Of a DNA stretch of 64,000 nucleotides, positions 17,315 through 26,137 are shown one piece after another (position 1 is the stretch's first letter; every line of letters begins with the position of its first letter). Position numbers and translations under genes: made by a program. Source of the DNA: a bacterium (GTDB lineage Bacteria; Hinthialibacterota; Hinthialibacteria; OLB16); the NCBI GenBank assembly GCA_022072055.1, contig JAJVIK010000007.1:124001-188000 (forward strand). The letters run 5' to 3'. Below the pieces are notes generated by a model. The model did no database searches. It saw only the letters and a list, made by a program, of their open reading frames with translations, and was not told the DNA's origin.

Positions 17315-18153
17315 CGCGGGGGCTCCATCACGGCGTGAGGCGGTTTCTGGCGGGAAAGCAGCTCGGCCAGGTCGGTTCCAAAGGTCTCCAGACGCCCGAT
17401 CACCCTCGAGAGTTTGTTGCGAAACAGATAGAAAAACAGCAGCGAGGGAATCCCGATCACCAATCCCACGACGGTGGTCACCATCGCCTGGGCCACCCCT
17501 TCGGCAAGCAGCGAGGACCAGTTCCCCAGCAGGGTGTTGGCGCTATCCACCGCCACCGCCTGAAAGACCTTGAGCATTCCCCACACGGTTCCGAGGAGGC
17601 CGACCATCGGGGCGAGATTCCCGATGTCGGCGAGATGGCGAATACGGTTCTTGACCCGGATCACATCCGCGCTGATCGCGCCCTCCATCGCGGTTTCGAT
17701 CAAGGATGGCTCGCGCCCCGCCTTGGCGCAACCGGCGGCGAGCATGGTGGAGAGCAGGTCGGCGCGCCGCTCGGCGACGCGCAGGGCGGCGATCAAATCG
17801 CCGCGAAGAAGCGCCTCGCGCGCCTCGCGCGCCACCCGAACCGGCGCCAAGCGACTCTCGCTCACTATAAACAGGTTGGCCAGGATCAGGTAAACCGCCC
17901 AAATCGAGAACAGCAGAAAGGGATAGATGAACGCCGGCCCCATGGTCTGCAGGAGATCCAGGATCGACATCTTTTCCCTTCCCGCGGCGCGTTGGACAAA
18001 CTGCGCGGTCTCGGAGGTCTCGCCTTCCTCCGGCAAGGCGGACTCGTAACGGTCGATGGGAAGCTCGGATTCGGAGTTTTCCGCTTGCCCTCCGGAGGAA
18101 GTCTGGAGCAGGGCAAGCAGGATGAGCGTAAGGGCAACAGTCGTGGGTCGCAT
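17311..18153 (-). CDS. exbB: ExbB/TolQ/MotA-type proton channel protein
   Basis: 280 residues. It starts with a signal-peptide-like segment (MRPTTVALTLILLALLQTS) and an acidic extracytoplasmic stretch absent from short ExbB proteins, then three membrane helices: about 72-95 (FIYPFLLFSIWAVYLILANL), about 180-200 (LADIGNLAPMVGLLGTVWGM) and about 222-245 (AMVTTVVGLVIGIPSLLFFY). The large cytoplasmic loop between the first two and the APMVGLLGTVWGM core are diagnostic of MotA/TolQ/ExbB channels. Overlaps exbD. Whether the pair serves TonB uptake, Tol or surface motility cannot be told here. Confidence 0.9.
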   Translation of the reverse strand: MRPTTVALTLILLALLQTSSGGQAENSESELPIDRYESALPEEGETSETAQFVQRAAGREKMSILDLLQTMGPAFIYPFLLFSIWAVYLILANLFIVSESRLAPVRVAREAREALLRGDLIAALRVAERRADLLSTMLAAGCAKAGREPSLIETAMEGAISADVIRVKNRIRHLADIGNLAPMVGLLGTVWGMLKVFQAVAVDSANTLLGNWSSLLAEGVAQAMVTTVVGLVIGIPSLLFFYLFRNKLSRVIGRLETFGTDLAELLSRQKPPHAVMEPPR

Positions 18154-18210
18154 GGGTGTGGAGGTTAGGCTATCGGAGGAGTCTTTGGGGTGTCAAGAAA
18201 GAGGCGGCAT

Positions 18211-18885
18211 TCAGTTTGGGGGTGGCCCCGCCGATGAGGTGATCAGATAGGAGTCGGTTCTCACATAGCCCGACTTCCACGATCCAATCATCCGGTAGAT
18301 GTCACCCACGCTGTCCACTCCATTCGAGGGGGAATAAGTCAGGATCCGCACCGGGTATTGGAAGAGCGGATCCCCGGAGGGAAAGGCCCATCGCCCCGAA
18401 ATGCCCCGCTTCCGGTCCGGTCCGACGCTGCCCACAATGTAGGCGTGGTTACAGTCCCTTGCGTTCTTCCGGAGGGATGGGTTTCCATAGTGATCGCGGC
18501 CCCCGCAGGCGGCGTTATCCGATCCCGAACCGCCATAGTAAGCTGACGAGAGATCGGCCAGCGGCCCGAAAGAGGTGAATTGGCTTCCGAACGGATCGCG
18601 GAAGAGCAAGGGGACATAGCGAATGGGACTGGTGAGGAAAGTGAACCCACTTTCATCCGAACTCTCAATCGGCCAGTTGCCGTGGTGGTCCGGCGGGTAG
18701 ACCTTCCAGTCGATAAAATAAGACTCCAGGGCATCACACTGGGTCCGAACCTCCTGGGAGGCCCGCGCGACCAAGGCGCGGGTGCGCGCCTTGAGGAAGT
18801 TCGGGAGCGAGATCCCGAGCAGGATCAGGATAACCACGATCACGATCAGGAGCTCAATCAGCGTGAACCCACCCGCCCGTCGCAT
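18211..18885 (-). CDS. Type II/IV pseudopilin-like protein (prepilin signal)
   Basis: 224 residues with a class III prepilin leader: MRRAGG before the cleavage site, then FTLIELLIVIVVILILLGIS with Glu at +5, the substrate for prepilin peptidase. The following helix (LPNFLKARTRALVARASQEV) continues the pilin spine. The globular part is unrelated to GspG of model organisms but has the Asp/Pro/Gly-rich character common in major pseudopilin-like proteins of PVC-like bacteria, which often carry many such genes. A secretin is encoded 8 kb away. It is downstream of nothing in particular on its strand and is followed by exbB after 320 bases read in reverse order, so co-transcription with exbB is uncertain. 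Confidence 0.85.
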   Translation of the reverse strand: MRRAGGFTLIELLIVIVVILILLGISLPNFLKARTRALVARASQEVRTQCDALESYFIDWKVYPPDHHGNWPIESSDESGFTFLTSPIRYVPLLFRDPFGSQFTSFGPLADLSSAYYGGSGSDNAACGGRDHYGNPSLRKNARDCNHAYIVGSVGPDRKRGISGRWAFPSGDPLFQYPVRILTYSPSNGVDSVGDIYRMIGSWKSGYVRTDSYLITSSAGPPPN

Positions 18886-19067
18886 GACTTCTCCTCCGGA
18901 AGTTCATATGATAGCGCGAAACATGCTGCGGGAGAACGCGAAAACCGACGGGGAAACCTTCGCTAGGGAGGCATACGAAAGAATGTCGAATCGAAATCCA
19001 CGCCTTCACGCGGTCGGGCAGAGCGGATGATCGATCTTCAGGGGTCGAGAGCTTGTGCGAGGCAGCC

Positions 19068-20798
19068 ATGACCGAGTGCAAGGATCCGGCGCTTGGTGTC
19101 GCGCGCGCGTATCACCACGCCACCAAGCATCATTTCCACCGTTACGCGCGAGCCCTCGGATATCTCGATTGGGAAAACCAACCCAATCCCTTCCGGACCT
19201 ATGCGGGCGCGCCGCGGATCCCGCTCCCGTTCATGCGCGAGGACCACTCTCCACCCTACCGAAATCTCCACGCGCGCGAGTCTGTTCGACCCGCGCGGGT
19301 CAGCCTCGAATCGGTTGGGCAGCTCTTTGAACTCTCGCTCGCGATTTCAGCTTGGAAGGAATTCCAGGGGAGCCGCTGGGCGCTCCGGGTAAATCCTTCG
19401 AGCGGCAACCTGCATCCCACTGAGGGCTATCTGCTCATGGGTCCATCCCACGGGTGTGGGGAGGTTCCGGGATTTGGCGCAGAGGGGAGAGTTTGTCATT
19501 ACGTTCCGCTCGATCATTCGCTGGAGGTGAGAACCTGCTTCACCGCGGAGATATGGAGGAGCCTGGTTTCCGGTTTGCCGGAGGGCGCGTTCCTGGTGGG
19601 ACTCACCTCGATTCATTGGCGGGAGGCCTGGAAATACGGAGAGCGGGCTTTCCGCTACTGCCAGCATGATGTCGGCCACGCGCTTGCGGCGTTGGCCTTT
19701 TCCGCCGCGGCGCTCGGCTGGAAATTGGTTCATCTCCAGGATCTGTCCGACTCGGAAATCGCCGCGTTGCTCGGAGTGGATCGGGAGGACGGAGTCCACC
19801 CCTTGGAACGTGAGCATCCCGATCTCCTTGCGGCGATCATCCCTCACGCGGACCCTGAGGCGCTCTCCTCGCGGCTTCCCTCGGAAACGATCCGTCACGT
19901 CGCATCAGGGGCCTGGTTCGGGGTCGCCAATCGGCTCAGCGAGGATCCTGTCGAATGGTCGATCATCGAGGAGGTGAGGCGCGCCACCGAGAAGCCACCG
20001 ACAACAAGCCTTGCTCTGAGGGTCGCGCCGGCGCCGGAGGCCGCCTCGCCAAGCCCGCTAGCGCCGCTCCCCCACGATTCCACCGCGGCGCGCGACCTCA
20101 TTCTCCGGCGACGCAGCGCGGTGGCCTACGATGGCCGTACGGGAATCAGCGCGCCCGTGTTCTTCCGCCTGCTTGCCGAGACCTTGCCGGACCGTCCCGA
20201 CCTCGGTCAAAGACCGTGCCCGTGGGATGCCATCCGCTGGGGAACATGGGTTCATCTGGCGCTTTTTGTTCATCTGGTGGAGGGAATTCTCCCAGGTCTC
20301 TATGTTCTGGTCAGGGATCCGCGAAAGCTCGACCTGCTGCGCGCCTCGATGAGGACCGATTTCATCTGGGAACGGCCAACGGGCTGCCCAACGTGGCTCC
20401 CGCTTTTCCATCTTCTGTCCGGCGATGCCCGCGCGCTCGCGGCCCAGGTGAGCTGTCACCAGGATATCGCCGGGTATGGAGCTTTCAGCCTGGGGATGGT
20501 TGCTGAGTTCGAGGCGGGTCTGGAGGAGATGGGGCCTTGGTTCTACCGCAACCTGTTTTGGGAAACCGGGATGATCGGGCAGGCGCTGTACCTGGGGGCG
20601 GAGGCGGCGGGGATCCGCGCGACCGGGATCGGGTGCTTCTTCGATGACCCTGTCCATGAGGTCTTCGGCCTTACCGGAACTGGTTTCCAGAGCCTTTATC
20701 ACTTCACCCTGGGTGGGGCCGTGGAGGACACCCGCTTGACCACTCTGCCGCCTTACCCTCCCGAGATCAGGCACGCGAGGGGCTCCGGAATCGCCTGA
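19068..20798 (+). CDS. SagB/ThcOx-like tandem nitroreductase-fold oxidoreductase
   Basis: ATG at 19068 follows GCGAGG by 5 bases; an in-frame TTG at 19053 is the alternative. The 576-residue protein holds two flavin nitroreductase-like halves: residues about 60-250 (LFELSLAISAWKEFQGSRWA; VNPSSGNLHPTEGYLL; CQHDVGHALAALAFSAAALG) and about 340-560 (LILRRRSAVAYDGRTGISAP; ETGMIGQALYLGAEAAGIRA). The RVNPSSGNLHPTEG motif and its position match SagB/ThcOx dehydrogenases, which oxidise azolines to azoles in peptide natural products. Here no cyclodehydratase or precursor peptide gene is adjacent, so it may act on another substrate. Tandem-domain stand-alone versions of this family exist in many environmental genomes. 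Confidence 0.82.
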   Translation: MTECKDPALGVARAYHHATKHHFHRYARALGYLDWENQPNPFRTYAGAPRIPLPFMREDHSPPYRNLHARESVRPARVSLESVGQLFELSLAISAWKEFQGSRWALRVNPSSGNLHPTEGYLLMGPSHGCGEVPGFGAEGRVCHYVPLDHSLEVRTCFTAEIWRSLVSGLPEGAFLVGLTSIHWREAWKYGERAFRYCQHDVGHALAALAFSAAALGWKLVHLQDLSDSEIAALLGVDREDGVHPLEREHPDLLAAIIPHADPEALSSRLPSETIRHVASGAWFGVANRLSEDPVEWSIIEEVRRATEKPPTTSLALRVAPAPEAASPSPLAPLPHDSTAARDLILRRRSAVAYDGRTGISAPVFFRLLAETLPDRPDLGQRPCPWDAIRWGTWVHLALFVHLVEGILPGLYVLVRDPRKLDLLRASMRTDFIWERPTGCPTWLPLFHLLSGDARALAAQVSCHQDIAGYGAFSLGMVAEFEAGLEEMGPWFYRNLFWETGMIGQALYLGAEAAGIRATGIGCFFDDPVHEVFGLTGTGFQSLYHFTLGGAVEDTRLTTLPPYPPEIRHARGSGIA

Positions 20799-20898
20799 CT
20801 CGCGCGCGCTCGGAGGATCCGATCCGTTCCCTTCGCCCTGGATTCGATGCGGGCGCGGAAAGCCCCATCCGAACGTTGGATGGGTCCCCGATTGGCTC

Positions 20899-20927
20899 TT
20901 GACTGCCCTATCTGAACCTGCTATTTT
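20899..20927 (+). promoter_or_regulatory. Sigma-70 type promoter for the ROK kinase gene
   Basis: TTGACT at 20899-20904, a 17-base spacer and TATTTT at 20922-20927 form a near-consensus housekeeping promoter about 110 bases upstream of the ROK kinase start. The surrounding intergenic DNA is AT-richer than the genes. Confidence 0.55.
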
Positions 20928-20973
20928 TCCTTGACTTGTGGCCTGAAATATAAGGTCTCTTCTGAGAGAGGGG

Positions 20974-20992
20974 ACGGTCCCCTGGGGACCGT
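20974..20992. promoter_or_regulatory. Perfect 19-bp palindrome, candidate operator
   Basis: ACGGTCCCC, one central T, then GGGGACCGT: nine perfect base pairs about a single base. It lies about 45 bases after the promoter's -10 box and 44 bases before the ROK kinase ATG, a place where a repressor could block transcription. An RNA hairpin with a small loop is the alternative, or a copy of a dispersed palindromic repeat. No regulator gene is adjacent. Confidence 0.4.
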
Positions 20993-21035
20993 GATCGAAT
21001 GAAGAAGCCGACCATCACGTCTGAAAAGGACCATC

Positions 21036-22013
21036 ATGGCGCCTTCGTCGAGCGACGGTTATGTGCTTGGCATTGATCTGGGAGGAACCGGGATCAAGGC
21101 CGGTCTTGTCTCCTCCAAGGGAGAAATCCTCAAGGAGTGGAAAACCCCCACCGAGGCGCGCAAGGGCGGCAAGCATGTGGTCGAAAAGATGATCGATCTG
21201 TGTCGGAGGATGACCGACGAGCTCCCCGCGCAAGTCCGGAAGAAGGACATTCTGGGAGTCGGGATCGGTTCCCCCGGGGTCTTTGATTACGCCACCGGCG
21301 CGCTGGTGGCTGGGGCGGTGAACATTCCCGGCCTGAACGGCACCCCGATGCGCTCGCTGTTCGAGACCAGTCTCAAGCTCCCCGCGCGGGTGGACAATGA
21401 CGCCAACGCTTTTGTGCTCGCGGAAGCGCGCTATGGCGCGGGTCAAGGGGCCTCAGTAGCGGTGGGTTACACCATCGGCACCGGCATCGGCGGGGGGGTG
21501 GTGATTGAGGGAAAGGTGTTCCATGGGGCGTGGAACTTCGCCGGGGAGCTCGGCCATGTCACCGTGGAGCCGGAGGGAATCTATTGCCCCTGCGGGAATC
21601 ACGGTTGCATGGAGTCTTACGCCTCGGCCAACGCCATCGCCACATACGCCCAGCAGATGGCCGCCTTGGAGCAAGGTTCGTTGCTCTCTAAGTTGAAACC
21701 GGAGGAGATCACCTGTAAGGCCGTGGGCGAGGCCGCGAGCCAGGGAGATCGAGTGGCGCTCCACGTGATCGCGCGAGCCGCCCATTACCTGGCCATCGGC
21801 ATCGGGGCGGCGGTGATAACGCTGAACCCGGCGGTGGTGATCCTTGGCGGGGGTGGAGCGCTCCTCGGCGAGATGCTCTTCCAGCCGATCCGGGAAGGAC
21901 TCGCCCGGCGCGTTTACCATCAACGGGTGCGTGAGGTTCCCGTGGTGGCCGCGCGCCTGGGGGTGGATGCGGGAGTCGTGGGGGCGGCGGGATTGGTTTT
22001 CGCCGACCTCTGA
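21036..22013 (+). CDS. ROK-family sugar kinase (glucokinase-like)
   Basis: 325 residues. The ATP-binding motif GIDLGGTGIKAGLVSSKG lies at about 11-28. The ROK signature and zinc site are intact: GELGHVTVEPEGIYCPCGNH with CPCGNHGCME at 184-193, giving the Cys ligands of the ROK zinc finger. The sugar-binding Asn-Asp is in VDNDANAFVLAEARYG. Length and lack of an N-terminal helix-turn-helix indicate a kinase, not a ROK repressor. It would phosphorylate glucose or a related hexose (or N-acetyl sugar) in the cytoplasm. It has its own promoter and a palindrome upstream. Confidence 0.92.
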   Translation: MAPSSSDGYVLGIDLGGTGIKAGLVSSKGEILKEWKTPTEARKGGKHVVEKMIDLCRRMTDELPAQVRKKDILGVGIGSPGVFDYATGALVAGAVNIPGLNGTPMRSLFETSLKLPARVDNDANAFVLAEARYGAGQGASVAVGYTIGTGIGGGVVIEGKVFHGAWNFAGELGHVTVEPEGIYCPCGNHGCMESYASANAIATYAQQMAALEQGSLLSKLKPEEITCKAVGEAASQGDRVALHVIARAAHYLAIGIGAAVITLNPAVVILGGGGALLGEMLFQPIREGLARRVYHQRVREVPVVAARLGVDAGVVGAAGLVFADL

Positions 22014-22081
22014 GGAGAATGGAGTCTAGGGAGTGTGGGCTATCGGACCCGCGCCCGAGCGCGCATCATGAGGGGGATGCC

Positions 22082-25000
22082 ATGAACGCCTGGAGTGTTT
22101 CCAGTCACATCCGTTTGCCGGCCCTGGCCCTTGCGGTCATGGTGGCGTCGGCTCACGCCGAGGGGAATCTGCGAGTGGGGTTGGCCCACAAAAAACAGGT
22201 GGAAATTCGCTGCGATGGCCCCATCCAGCTCAGCCTGGAGGGCGGAAAAAGCCCCTCCAAGGAGCTCCCCGCCGGAATCTATACAGTGAGCGTGGTCGCC
22301 GCCCCGGATCTCTACCGCGCCGCCCCGCTTGTCGCTGGGGTGATCTCCACTCCGCCCGCTGAGGTGATCGTCATGGCCGCGGCGGATCCGACCCAGTCCG
22401 GCTGGAAGGTGGTGTTGCTTCGGACAGGGTCGGAGGCGAACGCCGCGCGCGCCGAGCGGGATGCCCGCTCGCAGTTGCGCGGGCGAATCAACTCGTACAT
22501 TGAGGACGGATACCATGTGGTCGAAATGGGGCCGTTCCCGAACGAATACCTGGCGCGCCAAGCGCTTGGGAAGGCGCGCGGGATGGGATTTCCCGCGCAG
22601 GTGGTTCCGGCGGGCGACAGTTTGGGCTACGCGCGCGTGGATTCGACTGTTTCCTCCGGGCCCCTTGCCAGCCGCCGCCTGATCGCGCGCGGCTCGGGCG
22701 CGCCCACCCCCGCCCGCGAGCCAAGTCCGAGTCTGGAGGTGGAGGTCCCCTCGGCCCCAGCGGGGGAAACCAAGATCAAGCCGCTGGACCTGATTCCCGA
22801 AGAGGAGTTGCAGCTGGAGCCGCTTCCGACCCTTCCGCCGGAGGAGCTCGCGCTTGAGGATATTCCCGAACCGCGCGTGGAACCCGTTCCGGAGCCGGAG
22901 AAGGCTCAGCTGGCCCCCGCGCTGGGGTGGAAGCCGGCGCCAGGCGGACCCACTCGCTCCGTCCGCGAACCGGAGAAGCTCGACCTGGATAAGTCGCGCC
23001 TTCCCAGCCCGCCGAGACGAATGACACCGCCGTCGTCGCTTGCACGCCCGCCCGCGAGCGCGCGGGCCGAAAGCGCTCCCCCAGGCGTTTCACGTGTGGC
23101 CCCGCCGGAATCGGCTTATCGCCGTCGCGGCGTGCGCCCCTATCCTCGCCGTCCCGTTGGCGAGGAGCGTCCGCCCATGGCTCTCCTTCCGAAAAAGGAC
23201 GAGAAACCGGCTGAGAGCGAGCTGAAGAAGGCCCCCGCGGAGCTCCCCCCGCCGCCGCCTTCCGGAGAGAGCGCGGAGCCGCCGCGGCGTGGATTTGTGC
23301 CCGACCAGGAGCTGAGCGTCGCGCGCCCACCCGTGCGTGAAGCGCGGCCCTCCTCCCCTCGTCGCCTGGAACCGCCCAAACGTCTCGCGCCGCCGCCGGA
23401 GCCGGTGGAGCCGCGACGGTCCCCGGAGCGTGAGGACTTCGCCTTCGCCCCCAAACCGAGGAAGCGGAGCATCCCGGAGGTCATCAAGTCGCTCCCGATC
23501 ATTCGCCTGTTCCCCTGGCAGAAGCCGTTGGTTCAGGCGCCGCCGGAGCCTGCCTTGGATTACGAATCGGAGATGGAGAGCGCGCTGCGAGAACCCGCGT
23601 CAAGCGAGGAGCTGGCTCGCGAGGAAGGGGAGCTCATCCCGGAATCCGGTCGAATGGAAGTCTCGCCTGAGATCGAGACCGGTCCGGAGCGGGTGGCTGA
23701 TCTGCCTCCGCCGACTCCCATGCCTTTTGACCCGGAACGCGCCCGCGAGCGCGCGGAAGTGGAAGAACCGAGGCCGGAGAGCTTGGCCTGGTCCGAGACC
23801 GAGGAGCCCGCGGTGGTCCCGATGGAGGAGCCCAGCCCGGCCACTCTGCCCAAGGAGGGTGAACCTCCGGTTCTGGACATGGATGAAAGCCTGATTCCGA
23901 GCGCTCCCGGCGAGGAGACGACCAATGGCGCCAAACCCTTTGTGGCCGTGGCCGAAGGCGCTCCCTCCGAAGGTCCCGCCACAACCGCCGAGGAGCCCGC
24001 GCTTGTCACGAAGTCTCGTCCCACCACCGGCGGGAGGACCCTGACAATCCCCCAGACTCGCCCCATCTCTCGCGCTTATGTTCGAGTCTACGACCAAGAT
24101 GGGAAGCCGGTGTGCGACCCCGCCACGGTGGTCGATCTTGCGCCCGCCACCGGCTCGGGCCTCGAATTCAACCGCAATGGATATCACGGCGCCTTCCAGG
24201 CCTATGCCCCCAGCGATGAATGGCTGGCGCTGGTGAACATTGTGGACCTGGAAGACTATGTCTCCGGGATCGTGCCGCGGGAAATTCCGCCTGAGGTTCC
24301 CTTCGAGGTACTCAAGGCGCAGGCGGTCATGTCTCGCAATTACGCGATCCAGCTCGCGCAGTCCGGGGATTACGCCGAGTATGGGTATGACATTCCGGGA
24401 ATGGAGAACTCCGATTGGCCTTACTCCGGGAAGGGCAATGAGGCTCCGAGCGTGCGCCTGGCCGTGGAGGAGACCGCGGGCCAGGTCCTGGTGACCTCGG
24501 ATGGGGCGTTGGCCACCCCGGTTTACTGCTTCTCCAGCGGGGGATATGTCGCCGACGGACAATCGATTTGGGGTGGGAGCGGGGAGCCGGTGCCCGAGTA
24601 TTTCGAGGCCCGTCCGGACTTCGATCCCGCCGAGGTCGGGTTCGACATCGGTCCGGATGGATTTAGGAGCGACGAAGACCTGCTGGAGGACTGGCTCAAA
24701 CAGCCTCCCAACACTTACGACCGGGATGCCGCCGGGGAGTCCTTCCGCTGGAAGAAGACGCTTTCAGGCGAGGAGTTGGATGCCTTGGTGAACGACTACT
24801 GGAACAACCAAGTGGGGCATGTTCGCTCGATCAGGGTCGCCGAGCGCGCGATTTCCGGACATGCCACCCGAATGGTGATTGAAGGCTCGGAGCAGACCGT
24901 GGAGGCCCGCGACGCCGACACCATCCGAGAGGCGCTGGAGCTCGACTCCTCGCTCATCTTGGTGGATGACTCCTTTGGCGGCGACTGGGTGATCTACGGT

Positions 25001-25156
25001 GGAGGCTTGGGGCATGGGGTTGGGCTATCCCAATGCGGAGCCATCGGCTTGGTCAAACGCAAAGGCGCCAATTACAAACAGATCCTCCACTTCTACTTCA
25101 GCCGCCTCGCCCTTGGTCGCCGGGTTTTGGCGCGGCCGAGCGGCCAGGGAGCCTGA
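22082..25156 (+). CDS. SPOR and SpoIID/LytB domain cell-wall protein with long Pro-rich linker
   Basis: The ATG at 22082 has a GAGGGGGA site; an in-frame ATG at 22019 lacks one and would put 21 polar residues before the signal peptide. Product 1024 residues: signal peptide (1-26), a SPOR-like domain at about 105-180 (GWKVVLLRTGSEANAARAER; EMGPFPNEYLARQALGKARG), a Pro/Glu/Arg-rich low-complexity region of some 450 residues, and a SpoIID domain at about 665-1015 (VDLEDYVSGIVPREIPPEVP; LKAQAVMSRNYAIQLAQ; YGGGLGHGVGLSQCGAIGLV). SpoIID enzymes are lytic transglycosylases acting on peptidoglycan without stem peptides, which are also what SPOR domains bind. The linker could span the periplasm. Probably involved in division or wall remodelling. 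Confidence 0.85.
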   Translation: MNAWSVSSHIRLPALALAVMVASAHAEGNLRVGLAHKKQVEIRCDGPIQLSLEGGKSPSKELPAGIYTVSVVAAPDLYRAAPLVAGVISTPPAEVIVMAAADPTQSGWKVVLLRTGSEANAARAERDARSQLRGRINSYIEDGYHVVEMGPFPNEYLARQALGKARGMGFPAQVVPAGDSLGYARVDSTVSSGPLASRRLIARGSGAPTPAREPSPSLEVEVPSAPAGETKIKPLDLIPEEELQLEPLPTLPPEELALEDIPEPRVEPVPEPEKAQLAPALGWKPAPGGPTRSVREPEKLDLDKSRLPSPPRRMTPPSSLARPPASARAESAPPGVSRVAPPESAYRRRGVRPYPRRPVGEERPPMALLPKKDEKPAESELKKAPAELPPPPPSGESAEPPRRGFVPDQELSVARPPVREARPSSPRRLEPPKRLAPPPEPVEPRRSPEREDFAFAPKPRKRSIPEVIKSLPIIRLFPWQKPLVQAPPEPALDYESEMESALREPASSEELAREEGELIPESGRMEVSPEIETGPERVADLPPPTPMPFDPERARERAEVEEPRPESLAWSETEEPAVVPMEEPSPATLPKEGEPPVLDMDESLIPSAPGEETTNGAKPFVAVAEGAPSEGPATTAEEPALVTKSRPTTGGRTLTIPQTRPISRAYVRVYDQDGKPVCDPATVVDLAPATGSGLEFNRNGYHGAFQAYAPSDEWLALVNIVDLEDYVSGIVPREIPPEVPFEVLKAQAVMSRNYAIQLAQSGDYAEYGYDIPGMENSDWPYSGKGNEAPSVRLAVEETAGQVLVTSDGALATPVYCFSSGGYVADGQSIWGGSGEPVPEYFEARPDFDPAEVGFDIGPDGFRSDEDLLEDWLKQPPNTYDRDAAGESFRWKKTLSGEELDALVNDYWNNQVGHVRSIRVAERAISGHATRMVIEGSEQTVEARDADTIREALELDSSLILVDDSFGGDWVIYGGGLGHGVGLSQCGAIGLVKRKGANYKQILHFYFSRLALGRRVLARPSGQGA

Positions 25157-25170
25157 ATCGCGAAGCGCGG

Positions 25171-25440
25171 TTAGATCGAGATTGCCTCCGGGGCGGTCTT
25201 GGTCAGAAAGTCTCGTAGCGCCTCGATCTGCTCGCCATTGAGTCGGCTCACCGCGTTCAGGAGTTTCTCGACTTCCTTGTTTTCGAGCCGCCAGCCGCTT
25301 TCCTCCAGTGCGAGACGTTGCTGCAGGAGGACCCTGCCGGCCCCACTCGGTGTGAGATGCACCGACCGGGCGATTTGCTCCACATGCTCCGCCACGGGAA
25401 CTTCCAAGGTCAGATTCAGTTGACAGGTTGCTTTGGGCAT
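25171..25440 (-). CDS. Small hypothetical protein, 89 aa
   Basis: The start at 25440 follows a textbook GGAGGTGA site 5 bases upstream, so translation is likely. The product is small and acidic with a predicted helical C-terminal half (VEKLLNAVSRLNGEQIEALR). The N-terminal part (ATCQLNLTLEVPVAEHVEQI) could be a beta strand followed by helices, recalling small DNA-binding or antitoxin-like proteins, but no family is recognised. It converges on the SPOR-SpoIID gene, with only 14 bases between the two stop codons. Confidence 0.6.
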   Translation of the reverse strand: MPKATCQLNLTLEVPVAEHVEQIARSVHLTPSGAGRVLLQQRLALEESGWRLENKEVEKLLNAVSRLNGEQIEALRDFLTKTAPEAISI

Positions 25441-25660
25441 CGAGTTCACCTCCGGGGCTGAAATCCGTGACACTAGTCCTAATCTAGCATCCTCTTAATC
25501 TGGAAACAAGGGTACCAAGGAACACGGCTACCATTCGGCCTTTGCTGAAAAAATCTGCATCCCTTTTCCCGCTGATCTCGTATAAGGAAGGTGAGGCTTC
25601 AGAGTAGGCCGGCCGCGTGGAAGCCCATCACTGAATCTCCTTGGGGAGGAGGATCCCAGC

Positions 25661-25972
25661 ATGGATGTCATGGCAGCTTTTCGGGAGGATCTTGAGGCGA
25701 GCATCGTGTCGAAGCACTGTGAACTTGTGCATGTGCTTGAGGGTTTGAAACGGGAGGGGAAACGGCTTGAGGTGATCGGGAAGCAGTGCGGGCCCGCGTC
25801 CACCTTCGAGAGCCTGGTGGCTCTTAAAGCGCAGGGAAGGTTGGTGGAGAACCTTTGCGAGGAGTTGGTCACATTGATCCAGGTGAGACGAAGGGCGGAG
25901 ATGGCGCGCGCGGGCGCTCGGGAGGCCCGCCCCTCTGACGGGAAGGTCATTTCTCTCTCGCTGGCGTCCTGA
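25661..25972 (+). CDS. Small hypothetical protein, 103 aa
   Basis: ATG preceded by GGGGAGGAGGAT, a strong ribosome-binding site. The product is alpha-helical (MDVMAAFREDLEASIVSKHC; LEGLKREGKRLEVIGKQCG; LVENLCEELVTLIQVRRRAE) with three Cys residues and a basic middle, suggesting a small cytoplasmic helical bundle. No known family is apparent. It stands alone between a divergent small gene and a convergent secretin gene. Confidence 0.6.
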   Translation: MDVMAAFREDLEASIVSKHCELVHVLEGLKREGKRLEVIGKQCGPASTFESLVALKAQGRLVENLCEELVTLIQVRRRAEMARAGAREARPSDGKVISLSLAS

Positions 25973-25994
25973 GCTTCATTCAGGCAGCGATAAA

Positions 25995-26025
25995 CAAAAA
26001 AAATGGCGCCCAGGGCAAGGGCGCC
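25995..26025 (-). terminator. Rho-independent terminator after the secretin gene
   Basis: Read on the minus strand, GGCGCCC, a 7-base loop and GGGCGCC form a perfect 7-bp stem, followed by A and eight T. It lies 113 bases beyond the secretin stop codon. Confidence 0.8.
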
Positions 26026-26137
26026 AAAGCCACAGCAGAGGTGGTGGGTGAATCTGTCAATCACTCAAACCTTGGAAGGCTGGGGCGATTCATGGGAAGC
26101 GCCCCGAGTTTCCGAGGTTGTGGATTTGTCTGGGTCG

